A stretch of 64,000 nt of DNA from Sycobia sp. Sy_11 (lineage: Eukaryota; Arthropoda; Insecta; Hymenoptera; Epichrysomallidae). The position numbers and the translations under genes are program-made. This document shows positions 26,960 through 39,509 of this stretch, one piece after another. The stretch lies in assembly GCA_018907035.1 (NCBI GenBank), contig JACCIC010000001.1:1961501-2025500 (forward strand), in the 5' to 3' direction. The notes under the pieces were generated by a model. That model was not told the DNA's origin. It saw nothing but the letters and a program-made list of their open reading frames with translations, and did no database searches. The number at the start of each line of letters is the position of its first letter. Position 1 is the first letter of the stretch.

Positions 26960-29513
26960 CTCACATGTGTCTCTAGGAAATCTGTTTCGCAAGTAGGTTT
27001 AATATATGGCCTCTTTCACGTGTCGGACGAGTTTATTTTATCGCGCAGATCACATCCTTTAGGATTCATAGTTAGCAAATATTCTTTGGCATAAGTTGCT
27101 TTTTTGTTGCCTGATATACTTTTTTTTATCCACCAACAGTATAAGTGCAACGCTGTGTATGAATGTTTATTTAAACTAGTCAATTTTGATTTCCATTTCA
27201 GTTCTAGTAAAGCTAAAATAAAATCAGTAAAGTTAAATTATAGATGAAAAGAAGACATATTTTAATATATCCATGATAACAATTGAAAAAAACTGATATT
27301 TTCGTTCACGTGAATAAACAACGTTATATTCATTTTATTATTCTTCACTGAAGTGTATTTTTCATGGCATATACTTAATTGGTACTTTTACAGTGGTGGT
27401 ATAATTTGGTAAAATGTGGTATAATTTTGTGGATAATTATTATTTTATAGCTAATTTTAGTGTGGGTTTTATCACTAACTGCATGAGGTTTCGGAATTGA
27501 CTTAAGTAATTTTTCTCTAAAGATTGTTCTATTGATAATTATAATCTGGTTACCATTCTCAATAAACGACGACAAACTTAATGATAATTGAATCAAATAG
27601 GCACAAAATTGTATAACAATAAAAATTACATATATTACATCTGGGAATTGAGAACCTCGTTAAATTTAAATGGAGGCTTCATAAATTAACATCCGAAATT
27701 TGCTTAACATCGTGATTCAAAATTTGCAATATGCCTGTTAACCAGAATGTATTAACTATTTTTCTGCTTAAATTAAATTGGATCGATGTCAAATAATCAA
27801 TTGTTCGCAATAATATTAATTGAAGATATCCATCGTTCTATAATGATGAATTTATACACAAGTTTGAGTTCGCCAAAAAAATCACGCTGTCAAATTGATT
27901 ATCAGGATATTATAAATATTTTTAGTAATTTAAAAGCAATCGTTTGATAAATTTCGGTACTTACTGATAGTAATTACTTACGAAAGTAAAGAAAGCAATC
28001 AAAAAGAAAAAGCGTAAATTGATCAATCAAAAACCAATCGTGTTTCTACACTACGGCAGTACGAAGTTGCTCCAACATTTTTAGCAACAGGTATATGAAA
28101 TAATTGAAGTTTATAGGTTAAAGTAAAGTCGTATAATATATAAATCCTATCCAAATGAATTAACATTTATTTCAAAATGAATAAAATTTCTTCAGTTTGG
28201 AACATCAGATAAGCGCGATATCATGAATTAATCAAAACAATTGACCTTTTCTATCATGGAATCATTTTGATATAGGAAAAATTGAATTTTGATGCATACA
28301 TATTAATAAGATTTTATTAATGCATATTATAACATAAATATAACATATGTTGTAAAACGATTTATTGTGGAAAGTCATTTTTCGCCAGCCTGCATGACTC
28401 CCGATTATCATGCAAAATTTAACGGTAAAGCGAAAATTACAGTTTATTAAATATATAACTCTTTTTTGCAGCACATTGTATTTACTGACACAGGATTTAT
28501 TGCTTTCGCAAAATACAATTTCATATAATCCCTGCTTGTATTTGAGGATTTTAAAGGCATATCGTGGTTGAATTAATCAAATGGAGATATTAAAATGTAT
28601 ATGCTATTTCATAACTCACTATGTAGTTTGCAATAATAACGGATCGCCGAACATTTACAAATAATACATTGAATGGAATTGATTGGAAATATGTCTGGAA
28701 ATAGCCCATCTATTCATTATATGTCTAGCTAATTTGATTCTGCTTTCGATTATTTAATGCTTATAATAGCGATCAATAATGCACAGTAAATTAAAGCTAG
28801 TACGTATAATATAATCATAATTATAATTTCGATCAAATCAATAATTATTAAACTTTTACTTGACCTGCTTTTTCAGCGCATTTCTTTAATATTACCAAAA
28901 TGTAAGGTTGAAAATTGTACTTTTGTCGACTGTTGTAAACTGAACAAACAAATATTTTGATCAGTCTTACAATCGTAAAAATTAATATATTTAAAGAACA
29001 TAATTAAATAATAACAGATAGGCTGACCTTGTTTATAGTCACCCCCGTAGAATTTGAAATATTAATAGACATTCGTCAATATACTCTCATATATCAAAAG
29101 ATGTCATTAATTACATTACATCATACAGTACATAATACACTAACTTATCTTTTTTCAAGTTTTATAATTTAAACTTTACATTCGCTGGCCGAGATCCACG
29201 TGTTAAATATCGCACTGATAAGAGTTATTAACAATTGGCTTGTTGAGTAAACAAAAACGCATCTATTGTGAGTCACTTTTCTGTTACGCTTTCGGGAGTA
29301 CTATAATCAAGCAGATAAGAATGATAAAAAAATATAAAAATCATGTCATTCTCTTTCGCGTGAAGCTATCGTTCATCCATTAACAACCATATTTATAATG
29401 TGCAAAATGATAGTCAGTTAAAAGAGATCAAGCCATTATCGTTCCAGCAATAAATGGGATGAGAAATAAAGAATGTGTAAATAAAATTGTGAAAATTGTG
29501 AATCCAGAATATA

Positions 29514-29858
29514 TTAAATTTCTTTGATGTATAAGGAACAATAGAATGTGAGTATATCTGGCTGGAATCCAGATTGTAAACGATTTAATTGAAACTCAAC
29601 AACGATTGCAATAAATGATAACAAACTTGTGATGAATCCATTAGCTAACAGAGCCAAGAGAGTTATTCTATCTAACGTCTGTCCCGACATAGCGCGCGAA
29701 ATGGTCGATGAAAAACTAAAGCTCTTGAATACATGCTTATTGAATGAATATTCATTTATACGATCTGTTTTAAACGAAATACGTTGAGCACAGTTTTTTA
29801 GCTTTAAACGGAAGCTATAGCTTTTACGCGTATAGGAAGTGGATAAATTAGCAGGCAT
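29514..29858 (-). other. Unidentified ORF with a membrane-like segment
   Basis: This 114-residue frame carries one strongly hydrophobic segment near its C-terminus (LLALLANGFITSLLSFIAIV) followed by VEFQLN. The end vaguely recalls the last helix of insect gustatory receptors, but the conserved TYLV-type motif is absent, so I make no such call. There is no signal peptide and no splice context that settles it. It is most likely chance or a very decayed relic. Confidence 0.12.
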
Positions 29859-30559
29859 AATACTAATGATCGATTAACCACAAGGATGTTTCAACAATCT
29901 TCCGAGAATTCAAAATTCAATGGTCGCCTCAAGAATCTTTCAATAGAAGGATTCTCGTGTTTTAACTGCAAAAACAATGGAAGTACAGCTAAGAATTGCT
30001 CAAATACACTCCCTCAAATATATACAGGAGTACATAAAGTACATAAGCTTAAAAAATGATTTATCGGAAATTGCAAAGAATAACAGTCAAATTGAACAAG
30101 ACAATTCGAATATTCATAAGCTCTTGGATAGTGGGAAAATAACCCTTAAAAAAATCAACAAATTTAAACAGATAAATTACGCTTACTGGCCATATCGTAA
30201 CAAATTCAAGTGTTTATAAGTTTATAGATTACAACAAGAAATTCAATCACGGTCAGATGATTACGGATGCATTTGCAGATACGAGAAGCGAAGACTTCAA
30301 CAATTTTCTATGCCAATGACCTTTGCACATTTTTAATAGGAATATTCTAATTGAAATATTAGAAGATTATTATTTATGATATTAGAGACCTACTTACTGC
30401 GTTGAATATAAACGTATCATGATGTATGTACCACTTTTTTGACATTTGACCAGACGCACAAGATTGTATATTTATGCCATACGATTTAAGATATAAATAA
30501 TGTCAATTACATATTATTATGCACTGTAATGTGGCTATGTAGGTATTTATTTAAATTAT

Positions 30560-30608
30560 GTAAATTTGTTGAACTATCTTTCAGCCTTATGTAGAGGTTT
30601 CAATAAAC

Positions 30609-30640
<32 letters not shown>

Positions 30641-30643
30641 AGA
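30560..30643 (+). repeat. (AAAT)n tail, possible retroposon 3' end
   Basis: The stretch gtagaggtttcaataaactt leads into (aaat)8 at about 30610-30643. An AATAAA signal followed by a simple A-rich tetranucleotide tail is how many LINE and SINE copies end. No reverse-transcriptase frame is visible upstream, and no target-site duplication could be matched. A plain microsatellite is the alternative. Confidence 0.3.
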
Positions 30644-33469
30644 CAAAAGTATTTACTGGTTGGAAATTTAATCCAGAAAGAAGAGTTGAGACAGTAAAGG
30701 AAAAGAAAACGATTCATCTTCTATTTTTAGAGACGTAACTACGATCCATTATCTTCATTATTAAAACGTTGGACTTTATAGCCTCTAGTGTGCAAGATGG
30801 CCTAAGCATCTTACGCTCCCAAAGAGCACGCTCTCGAACGATCTTTTGTACATACAACTGCATTCGTCTACTCTTGCGCCTTTTCTCTTTTGAATGATTT
30901 TATTTGTAAACTTATGCTGTTTTTCTTTCAATCTCAAATTAAACGGTCGACCTAAAGAAACATTCCAATTTAATAATCAGTAGGATGAAAGAGACCAGTT
31001 TCTCTCGGGTATATCGAAAGAGACTGGTAAGTATAAATATACGGCTTAAAGTTGTGAGTACGGCCTAAGGCCGATAAGCCTCGTCTCGTAGATCATGATT
31101 ATCTTCGCATTCAATATCGACAACTAGACATCGGTTTACCAACTGATCGGCGGAAAATATACACATCGTCTGTGTTTTCTACCACTTCGTGCTGAAAATT
31201 TTCATATTCTATTTTGAAGTTTTAGATTACCTTATTATTGTTTTAATTAATAATAACATTACGTCTTGTCCAATTTTTGGCTTTTCTAAGTACACAAACG
31301 TCATCGACAATTATATTATTTTAATTATATTATTATAATTACAATTTGAGCTTCAGTTGTCACAATACTATATTTTTTTTCCAATTGGTACAATCCAATG
31401 CACGGACGTCAGAAAGTAAGGAACTGCATAAGCTTAAAATCCATTGATATAAGTTGATTAAATAAATGTTTTTTATATAATAGACCATCTGTTATCTGAA
31501 CGATAAAACTCTAATGTAACAATACATCGTTCGTACAGTATTATTAATTATTATTCAAATTTAGCATACGTTTGTCGTAAATTTTTTGCAAAATTTGAGA
31601 CATTAACCATCGACTTTACTTTAACTTCTTGTTATATTTTTCCTCCTAAATTCTTGTATTTTTCATATTGATTTCTATATACTTATTAAAAGGTCAAAAT
31701 CTTCCATTTCATTTATAAAATGACTTTAACTCTCCCTCGTCCGCATTAATTACCCACAAACAACTCTTCCTACTAATCACAAACAATACCCCATTAACAG
31801 CTCATCAACGCGCGCTCGACCAGTGCTCGTCGTGAGGTGGGGAAATTGGGGTTAATAGTTAAGCGCACCTTTATTGTCGTTTCATTTCGTAAATTTGTAT
31901 TATTTTCTCTACCAGTTTCGCCAGAACGACCTTATCCGATTCTCCAAGCGCATTAGTAACGAGTCCCCCGCCTGCTCGCTTCTCCATCTCGCGAGAACGA
32001 CTCAATTCTAGCTATTAGGATCGCATTGTCACCCTGCCGTGTCTACATATGAGCTATATATATATACTAAATCGAATGAAAGAAAATAGTATTTTATCTA
32101 ACCAATAGGAGGCAGGATGATGATCAATTCATTGATGGCGCTCGGATTTTTTGAGATGATTCTGATTATGAGCTTGAATTTTTCATTTCTTGATTTTTTC
32201 TTTTCCATTCTTTTTCTTCCTCACCTTCGTCGAGCTTTTTTTATTCTTTTTCATTTTTAAGAACTATCGCTGCTCATTAATTAATTTCTTAATTTCCTGC
32301 AGTAACAATAGATATGATCACGGATCATAATCCTTTCACATAAACTCTACAAGTATAAAACATTCTCAATATTTTCGACTTTTATAAGCTATATCTAAAA
32401 AATTGTTGCTTTCCAAATTGAAAACTGATAAATTTAAGCAAAACATCGAATTTTTTAACAAATGAGCTGATAAATTTAAAAAGTACCTTGACATCTTAAG
32501 TAATTCTAACATTATAGATGTGTGTTAGCGTTGACAGAACATAAAATTATTCAAAAAGATATTTGCACATTTTTATGCTATACTTTTGTTATATGCGAAC
32601 AGAGCGCATCGGGGATGAATAACAATATATAATTTGGATTTTCTATATCTACGTATACGCAAGAGAAAGATTTTCCAAGCCCTGATTTCTTCCGCACTCG
32701 GTTCTTTGGATTTTCTTTTCGTTTTTTTTTTTTTTTTTTGTCAGATGTAATGTCGAGCTTTTTCACCCCAGTACGAGGCACAGTAGCTGTATTTGCCATC
32801 GCGATAAGAGTTATTTCATGCGTAAGACCACTTCTTATGCGCGTGTGCGCTCGTACGAATTACTAAATACTGCTCCGTTACGAAGCGTTTATCCGTCTCG
32901 GAAAAAAAAATTGACCATCAGGCACACAGCGCTAAAGAGGTGAAATAAATACGTTTCTCCCTCGGCCTGGCTCCTCTTTACTTTACGCGTCGAGTGTATA
33001 AGTACAGTGCAGTCGCTCTATTTTCCTCGCGCTCCAAAGAAGGCGGATCGAGATCTTTTTTGTCGGACCGCTATAAAGGACACGTCCCAGTGGAATATAG
33101 CGAAGAGCACGCGTGCAGTGTGCGATTGTATATGGGAGGAATATTTTCACCGTGAATAAGCCACCTGCGACGTTGACCGAGGTTGATTCGGGTGTAGCTT
33201 TTAAAATTGAAATGTGATGTTTCTCGATATTAAGTATAAAGCTAAATTAATATCTATAAAATTCACGAGCCACTCTTGAAATACTTTCCTGCTAAAGAAG
33301 TCTTTAAACGTTAAGATTCAAAGACTAAATGAAGATGATGATGAGCAGAGGTAACATTTCGACTCATGATTTTGAAATTGCCGATTGTAAAGATTGTAAT
33401 CACAGAGTAACAAGGTTATAAAATACTTTATATAGTAATAAAATTTTAGTGCTTCGTAGATTTCAGTAG

Positions 33470-33539
33470 ATACTTCAACTTAGATTTGGCATTAAAGCTG
33501 ATTTTCAAGATTATATTACACAAAGTTATAATTTTGAAG
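33470..33539 (+). other. Exon-like 70-nt block
   Basis: The block is preceded by a tandem acceptor (gatttcagtag, ending at 33469) and followed by a good donor, ttgaag|gtgaga (GT at 33540). It is open in the frame starting ATA CTT CAA and gives 23 residues including QLRFGIKADFQDYITQSY. The composition is protein-like but the peptide is not recognised. Only use of the second AG avoids an immediate stop. It lies about 1.1 kb upstream of the candidate recursive splice site on the same strand. Confidence 0.15.
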
Positions 33540-34605
33540 GTGAGATCCTCCATATATCCATAGCTTTTTGATGACTTCGTATCGAACTATCAGAAGAAAT
33601 ATTTATAAAGCTATATGAGAATACAATTGTAATCATAAATCTGAATCACTCAAATTTTAATGTTCAGCAACTGAGTCCAATATGTTGAGTATATCATTTT
33701 ATAGCCAATGAGAATTGTAATAGAAATACATATATGTTTCATGAAGTCATTTATTTACTGACAAGTCATATTAGAATTATTAGATTGAAAGTATATTAAA
33801 AATTATAATTCTGCTGAATTAAAATCTGTATCGCAATATGATAGAAAACATTAAATAAGACAATTCAACTAATGATCGAAAATTTATTATATACGCATTG
33901 TAATTATATAAAAAAATAGCCTTTCGTGAAATTTTGGCGTTGTTCTTATGTTTCGACACTAAATTAAATACAAATATACCTTTTCTTTACTAACTTTACG
34001 ACAAGCAAACGGCATATTATTTCTTACGTTCTTCGCTTGAAACAATAATTAAATATGATGAGCCGGTGATTAACGAATTACCTAAACAGGATGATTTTAC
34101 GCTATACCTCTTCTTCGCGGGTATCTCTTTTTCTCTAGCGGAAACACACACGCGCGCGTGCACTCCCATCATCGGATTTCTTTTCTCCGCCACACAGCAT
34201 CGCGATGCTCATCCTTTTATTCGCTCGGGAAAATAAATATGAAATATCTGGTAAGAAAGGTCATAAATCATCTCCATAGCGACGTGGAGAAAAGAGAAGG
34301 ATGTGCGATGAAATCCTTGTTAGCGAGATAAATCGTCCGTTGTATAAGTTTAACCTATATGTGGAAAGACATGGAATACAATATAATATTCAATACGATT
34401 AATAAAAATAGGCTCTGGATGATAAATTGCGCGTGACTTTCCTCTATGAATGATGGTAAAAAAATTACTGGTCCCCTGTGCCGCATAAAATGTCTAGAAT
34501 ATTATGCCACTCTCATCATGGAATCAACTGATAATATTTTAAATAGAATCATATTATAGATTAATATAAACCCGACGCATTAACGAGAAATAAACGTCTT
34601 GATTA

Positions 34606-34639
34606 ATTTTTACGTTTCTTTCTTTTGTTTCAGGTAAGG
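34606..34639 (+). promoter_or_regulatory. Candidate recursive (zero-length exon) splice site
   Basis: A 3' splice site with a strong pyrimidine tract, tttctttcttttgtttcag ending at 34633, runs directly into the 5' splice site gtaagg (34634-34639). Juxtaposed acceptor and donor, (Y)nCAG|GTAAG, is the defining form of ratchet points that remove very long insect introns in steps. An adenine-bearing branch-like stretch (cttgattaat) lies just upstream. A window with no gene and this motif fits a giant plus-strand intron. No RNA evidence is available here, and such junctions also arise by chance. Confidence 0.3.
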
Positions 34640-37600
34640 TCGACCAGAATTAGTTCCATTTCGTTCGAGTAAGTTAATTGTGGAATCAATATTCTCATAC
34701 GTATGCACATATTCTTAAGAATTTTTTAATTAACGTGAAGCGCGATTAAAATTCGCTTAAATTTCCTCGATATTTTATAAAATTTAGCGATACGCTATTG
34801 AAATAATGTAACTTTTGTTCCTTATGCATAAGTTATTTAATTACGCAACTTTTGCATGATGGCAAGGATAGAGAGCAGATACTTATGTATAATGATAAAA
34901 ATGGTCATACAAAGAAGACTATATGCTTACTGTTCTACTGGAAAAAATGAAGTTCTTCCTTAAGTAGGATCCTTAGTAATTCTGGCGGTTTTTGTTTGTC
35001 AAGCAGAGTTTATCTTTTCCTAATAATGAAATTCTCCAAATTTTTAGTAAAAAAAGTATTTTTGGTGTGAAAAGTATATATATCTCTTTTTTGTAGAAAA
35101 TTGTACGAAAATACATATTGTTGGATTTTAATGAGAATTTTAATGACAAATTAATGATGCAATTTAACAGAAAACTGTTTACGACATTTGCAATATTGAA
35201 TTCTATGACATTTTATAGGTGAAAACTTAAAAGATGTCCTTAAATACTTTTTATTTAAGTTTATCAATTGGATTTTGTGCACGAGACAATTGCAACAAGA
35301 ATAGTCCTTGGCTCAAGCAGTAAAAGCATTCGAGTATTTACATTTAAGTTAACGTCGGACTTTATTTCCCAAGCCGAGGACTACTCTCGAGGGCTGAAAT
35401 TCGAATTCCCATTGCCTCGACGTTTTCTTTGTAAGAATAAATGTTTAATTGAGCTTTTGAGCTGGTTAGGTAGTAGATAATTTCTTTTTGCTCTATCGCA
35501 GTAAAAAATTAATTAAATTAAGGAAATAAAATTGTCATTAATCGTTATTATAAATATAAGACTGATCAAAGAAACTGCCTTATTAAATAGTCGAATTGAA
35601 ATAAACGAAGAAAAAATGCTCATATTATAATTAAATTATAATTTGCAATAATAAAAAGGTTCCCATGATCTTGATGCGGAAAAATATTCAATGAATATAT
35701 TCAAAAGATTAAAAGCGTATGCGAATGCATTGCTGGAGATAACATAAAATTTGTGTATAAAACCGCACTTAGCTCTACTTTGCATTTGTTAATGGCATTC
35801 TTTTTGAATCATTTAATAATTAGTCTGCTGGATAAAATTTTGCATATAAAGTATGCAGAATCGGACTTCTAAAATATCCTTCTTAAGGAATTCTTTGAAG
35901 ATCAGGAACTTATAGAATGTATTTTTCTAACATATTCATACGTCGACAATTTCAACGTGCCAAGTAATCATTCGTGAAAATTCTATCTCAAGTTCAACAA
36001 ATAGAAAAATACCTAGTCATATCGTAACAGATGGAAAATATCGAAAATACAGAAAAATTATATGATATATACGTTATTTTTATACTTCTCTGACAGGAAG
36101 TTATGGTAACTTGAGAAAACAGAGGAAACTTCCTTTTAAAAAGAAAATTGAGTTTTCCCGCAAAGAAAAGTAAATCTGACATGTCAACCGAAAGAATAAT
36201 AACTTTTCAAAATATTACTCGATCTTTTTATGTGATAATCTCTTTTTAGAAGAAATGAATATTAATTTATTCGAACAACCATTTTCATAAAACTGACATT
36301 CCTTTTTATAAATGAATTATAGTTTTGAATTTAAAATAATAATTTTTCCGCGGGTATTCTAAACAAACCTGAGGCCGTTCATAATTTTAATTACAGACTA
36401 CAAATACGTATAAGAATTAATTTGTTAGTAATAGTTTAAATCATTGATGTTTATGCTATTTTATTTAAAAACAAGATTTTTTGCCTAAATCTGTAATAAA
36501 ATTTTTAATTATTTTTTTTAACATTTAAGTAAGCAATTATTATAGAGCTTTTATACAATTAATACAATTAATAAAAGTAATTTAAAAACACCTAAGAACC
36601 ATTTTTCATTGATTTTTTGATACTTATTTAATCACATAGTAAGAGGTAATCATGAAATGTCGAAAGTTTAGAACAATACAGGAAAAGCTAATAGTATTTT
36701 TTCATACTAATTATAAAAATTTATAAATTATTATTATTATTATTGTTCGAGTTTTATTTATTTATTTGATTCTTTACAATATATTACCCCTAACTTCACA
36801 ACATGAATTGTATGTGAAAATAAGAAATAATGTCATAATTAAATGTATATAATTCGAAAACAATTAAATAAATCGAATATTTAAATTTAATTATAAATTT
36901 AAAGATTTGTAAAATTAAATTCAATAAAGTTGCACTTGCACTGTACTTTTTTAAATTAATTTTTAAATAAATCAATTAGAGAAGAATAGGGCAAAGTTTA
37001 CCACTGTAAGAAAATAAAAAAAATAAAAGAAATAAATGCTCTTTATATTAAATTAAATAAATAAAGTAACATTAAAATTCAATATACAAAACGTGGGCGA
37101 AGAATAGTTACTCTCTTTTCAACGTAAGGGAAACATTTCTTTTCGATTACAAAAGCCGATGTCTCGTATACGGAAAAAACTCCTTTTACTGCTCTTTCCG
37201 TCAGCCCTTCAGCGGGGAATTCATCGCCCGACATCCGATCGGCCATTTCTTGCTTTATTCGCAAGATAAACAGAACGACTGAACGACGCTGTCCGATTAG
37301 ATCCTTTGAATTTCCCGTTAAAAAGCTCGAAGGCGATCGCAGTTTTATTTCTAAGTCGATAGCTTCCAAGTTAGCGATAATATCCGGGGCGAGGATAAAG
37401 AAAAATTTTTACTTAATTCGGATCGTCACTTAAAGTGAGCAAGTATATTTTAATGATTCGCTTCAAAGTTTATCATCATTTCGCCTTAGCCTTTATAGAC
37501 GATAAAATTTGAAGTGTATAGGGACGTAAAAAAAGTGCGCAAAATTAAATGCCTGGCGTGTAATGAAACATTGACGTGTACGGTATTAAAAAAAAAAAAG

Positions 37601-39280
37601 GAAAAAAAGAAGTGGGGGCCCTCCGCCAGCGTTTAGTATTTGCCCAAGTCTCGTTAAAACTTTATTATCCAGCATCAAAGAATTTCGGTTAGTTTAATAC
37701 CGTGCTTATTTTGTTTGTTGGAAACTTGCGTACGCTGAACGGTGCAGATGTTGATATAATATTAAAGTTTCGAGGGCGTTAAACCGCTCGTATTATTAAA
37801 GAGTTGCACGTGTTTCTCTAAACTTTCACCGACATATTTTAAGGGAACTCCAATAATCATAATGAAATGTAGAATTTTTTTTCTCGGCCTCCATCTATAT
37901 ACCTCAGAGTCCCGCGTAATTTTAGGTTAAGACAAGAAATTAAACGTTTACGCGTTCGTCTAAGCTATCGAGCAAAAAGTTATTCATGCCCGCTTACTTT
38001 ATTCCCCCTCCTCTCACTCCCGTCGTTTACTTTCAAATTGATCCAGATCGGAGCAAAGCTTAAGATACTCAAAGTGGTATTATAATAACATTGTTAACTT
38101 TTAATTACGATCCCTGTAATCCGCTTTTGAACGTGGGCTTAAACTGCAGTTGAATTAATTTCCAACGTCGCTTATAACTCCGAGAGGAATGTAGTATTTA
38201 GATGTACGATTTTTTTTATAATTTAGGGACCAACTCTATCTATTTAAAAAATCCAATTATTGTTTAAAAAATATATATTTTGCGTAGTAGAATGTGCAAT
38301 TTATAACAGCTTTTGTTATGAAAAATATTATATATTTTGAAAAAGAATAATTTAACATTTTCGAGTGTATGTCAATCATGAAATAGATAAATGTTACTTG
38401 TTTAAGTATAGTATATTATTTGCAGTTTTCTGATTTTCGTTAATTTAGTACAAGTTTTGTGTTACAATTGGTTAGAAAATTACAGGTAAGCTTTGAAAAT
38501 CCTAGTTGACCACTGCAGTATGACAGATAAACTTATGGAAAGTCATATAATTTTCAGAAAAATACGTGGTTGAAACTTTACAAATATATTTACAAAAATA
38601 CAGTAAGCTAGTTCCGATTAACTAATTTAATAAATACTTATATAAATTAAGTACCTAGTAACTAAACAAATAATTGTTAGAGATATACTCATTTTTTACA
38701 ATAGCAAGCAATATTTTTTGAGAATATTCTATGTATGCTAGTTTACTATTCAACCAATTTGTCAAATCTTGAGTAGAAACTTATTTACTGATTTAAGCTA
38801 ATCGACATTCAATATTGGAAAAAGTAAAACCCAAAAAAGTCTTTTTAACAAACTAATATAATTATAGTTGCAGTCGGACTATCCTTATTTCTCATCACGC
38901 CATAAAATCTGCAAAATTAAAATTAAAATTTATTTCGTTAGCTAAGGATAACGTGACTGTCAATTCACCAACAACGGAAATTATACCGTCCATTAATCTA
39001 TCCTTTGAACCGTAGAGGACGTCGCGCAAGCGGTTTATGCACTGTGTATGTAGTCAGTTCTGTCTCTATCGAGTGCCTAATACTCTGAAGCAAGGCAGTA
39101 TCATCTGAAGTCAAGACGTTGGAGGACTTGAGTTGCATAGTCAGTAAAGGCGGACTACAAAATCGAAATCTGATACTGTTATGATATGGGTTTTAGAAAC
39201 TTACAGATCTATTCAACAAATTGGATTTAATTCCCGAACCTGGTTCGCTTCCAATATTTATTGTGTTTTTTTTTAATCAA

Positions 39281-39504
39281 TTCCCAGCATGACTAATTGG
39301 GATCGATCAGTGCTTGTTTTCATTGGCCAATCACGGTGCATAGGATTTAGTTACTGTACATTGTATATTTTGCTACCATATTGTGACGTCAAAATTATCA
39401 TATATACATTTCTATAGAATCGTCTCTTCAGATCTATTTTCTATCGTGGTCGCATATTATTATGCTCTCAATACTGTTTGATCCGAATTAGTCGTGCTGG
39501 GAAA
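39281..39504. mobile_element. MITE-like element with 24-bp terminal inverted repeats
   Basis: The left end ttcccagcatgactaattgg plus gatc (39281-39304) is the reverse complement, with two mismatches, of the right end at 39481-39504 (gatccgaattagtcgtgctg plus ggaa). About 176 bp with no open frame separate them. A short noncoding unit with long terminal inverted repeats is the form of a non-autonomous DNA transposon. If the termini are taken as CCCAGCA...TGCTGGG, the CCC/GGG ends recall piggyBac-type repeats, but no clean TTAA duplication is seen: the left flank is caatt and the right flank aaatt. The superfamily is therefore undecided. Inside lies the palindrome ATTGGCCAAT (39321-39330). Confidence 0.6.
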
Positions 39505-39509
39505 TTATT

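Larger units (their letters stand above)
24890..30560. other. Noncoding stretch
   Basis: GA-rich sequence continues to about 25170. A TATA-like tataaatagg lies at 25230-25239 without a matched initiator. The transposon-end-like fragment near 25.4 kb and the membrane-like frame at 29514-29858 are described separately. A plus-strand frame at 29977-30219 (Lys/Ile/Asn-rich) shows no domain. Confidence 0.6.
30650..39270. other. Long AT-rich noncoding stretch
   Basis: Holds the exon-like block at 33470-33539 and the recursive splice candidate at 34633/34634. A donor-like gactg|gtaagtata lies at 31027, and a TATA-like, CG-rich patch lies at about 32990-33130. No gene can be called. Confidence 0.6.

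Noticed and set aside
34239..34331. 30-codon plus-strand small ORF (starts MKYLVRK)
   Set aside because: Plausible composition, but such short frames are expected by chance and no other signal supports it.
38466..38490. attacag|gtaagc junction as a recursive splice site
   Set aside because: The preceding 20 nt are A/G-rich with no pyrimidine tract.
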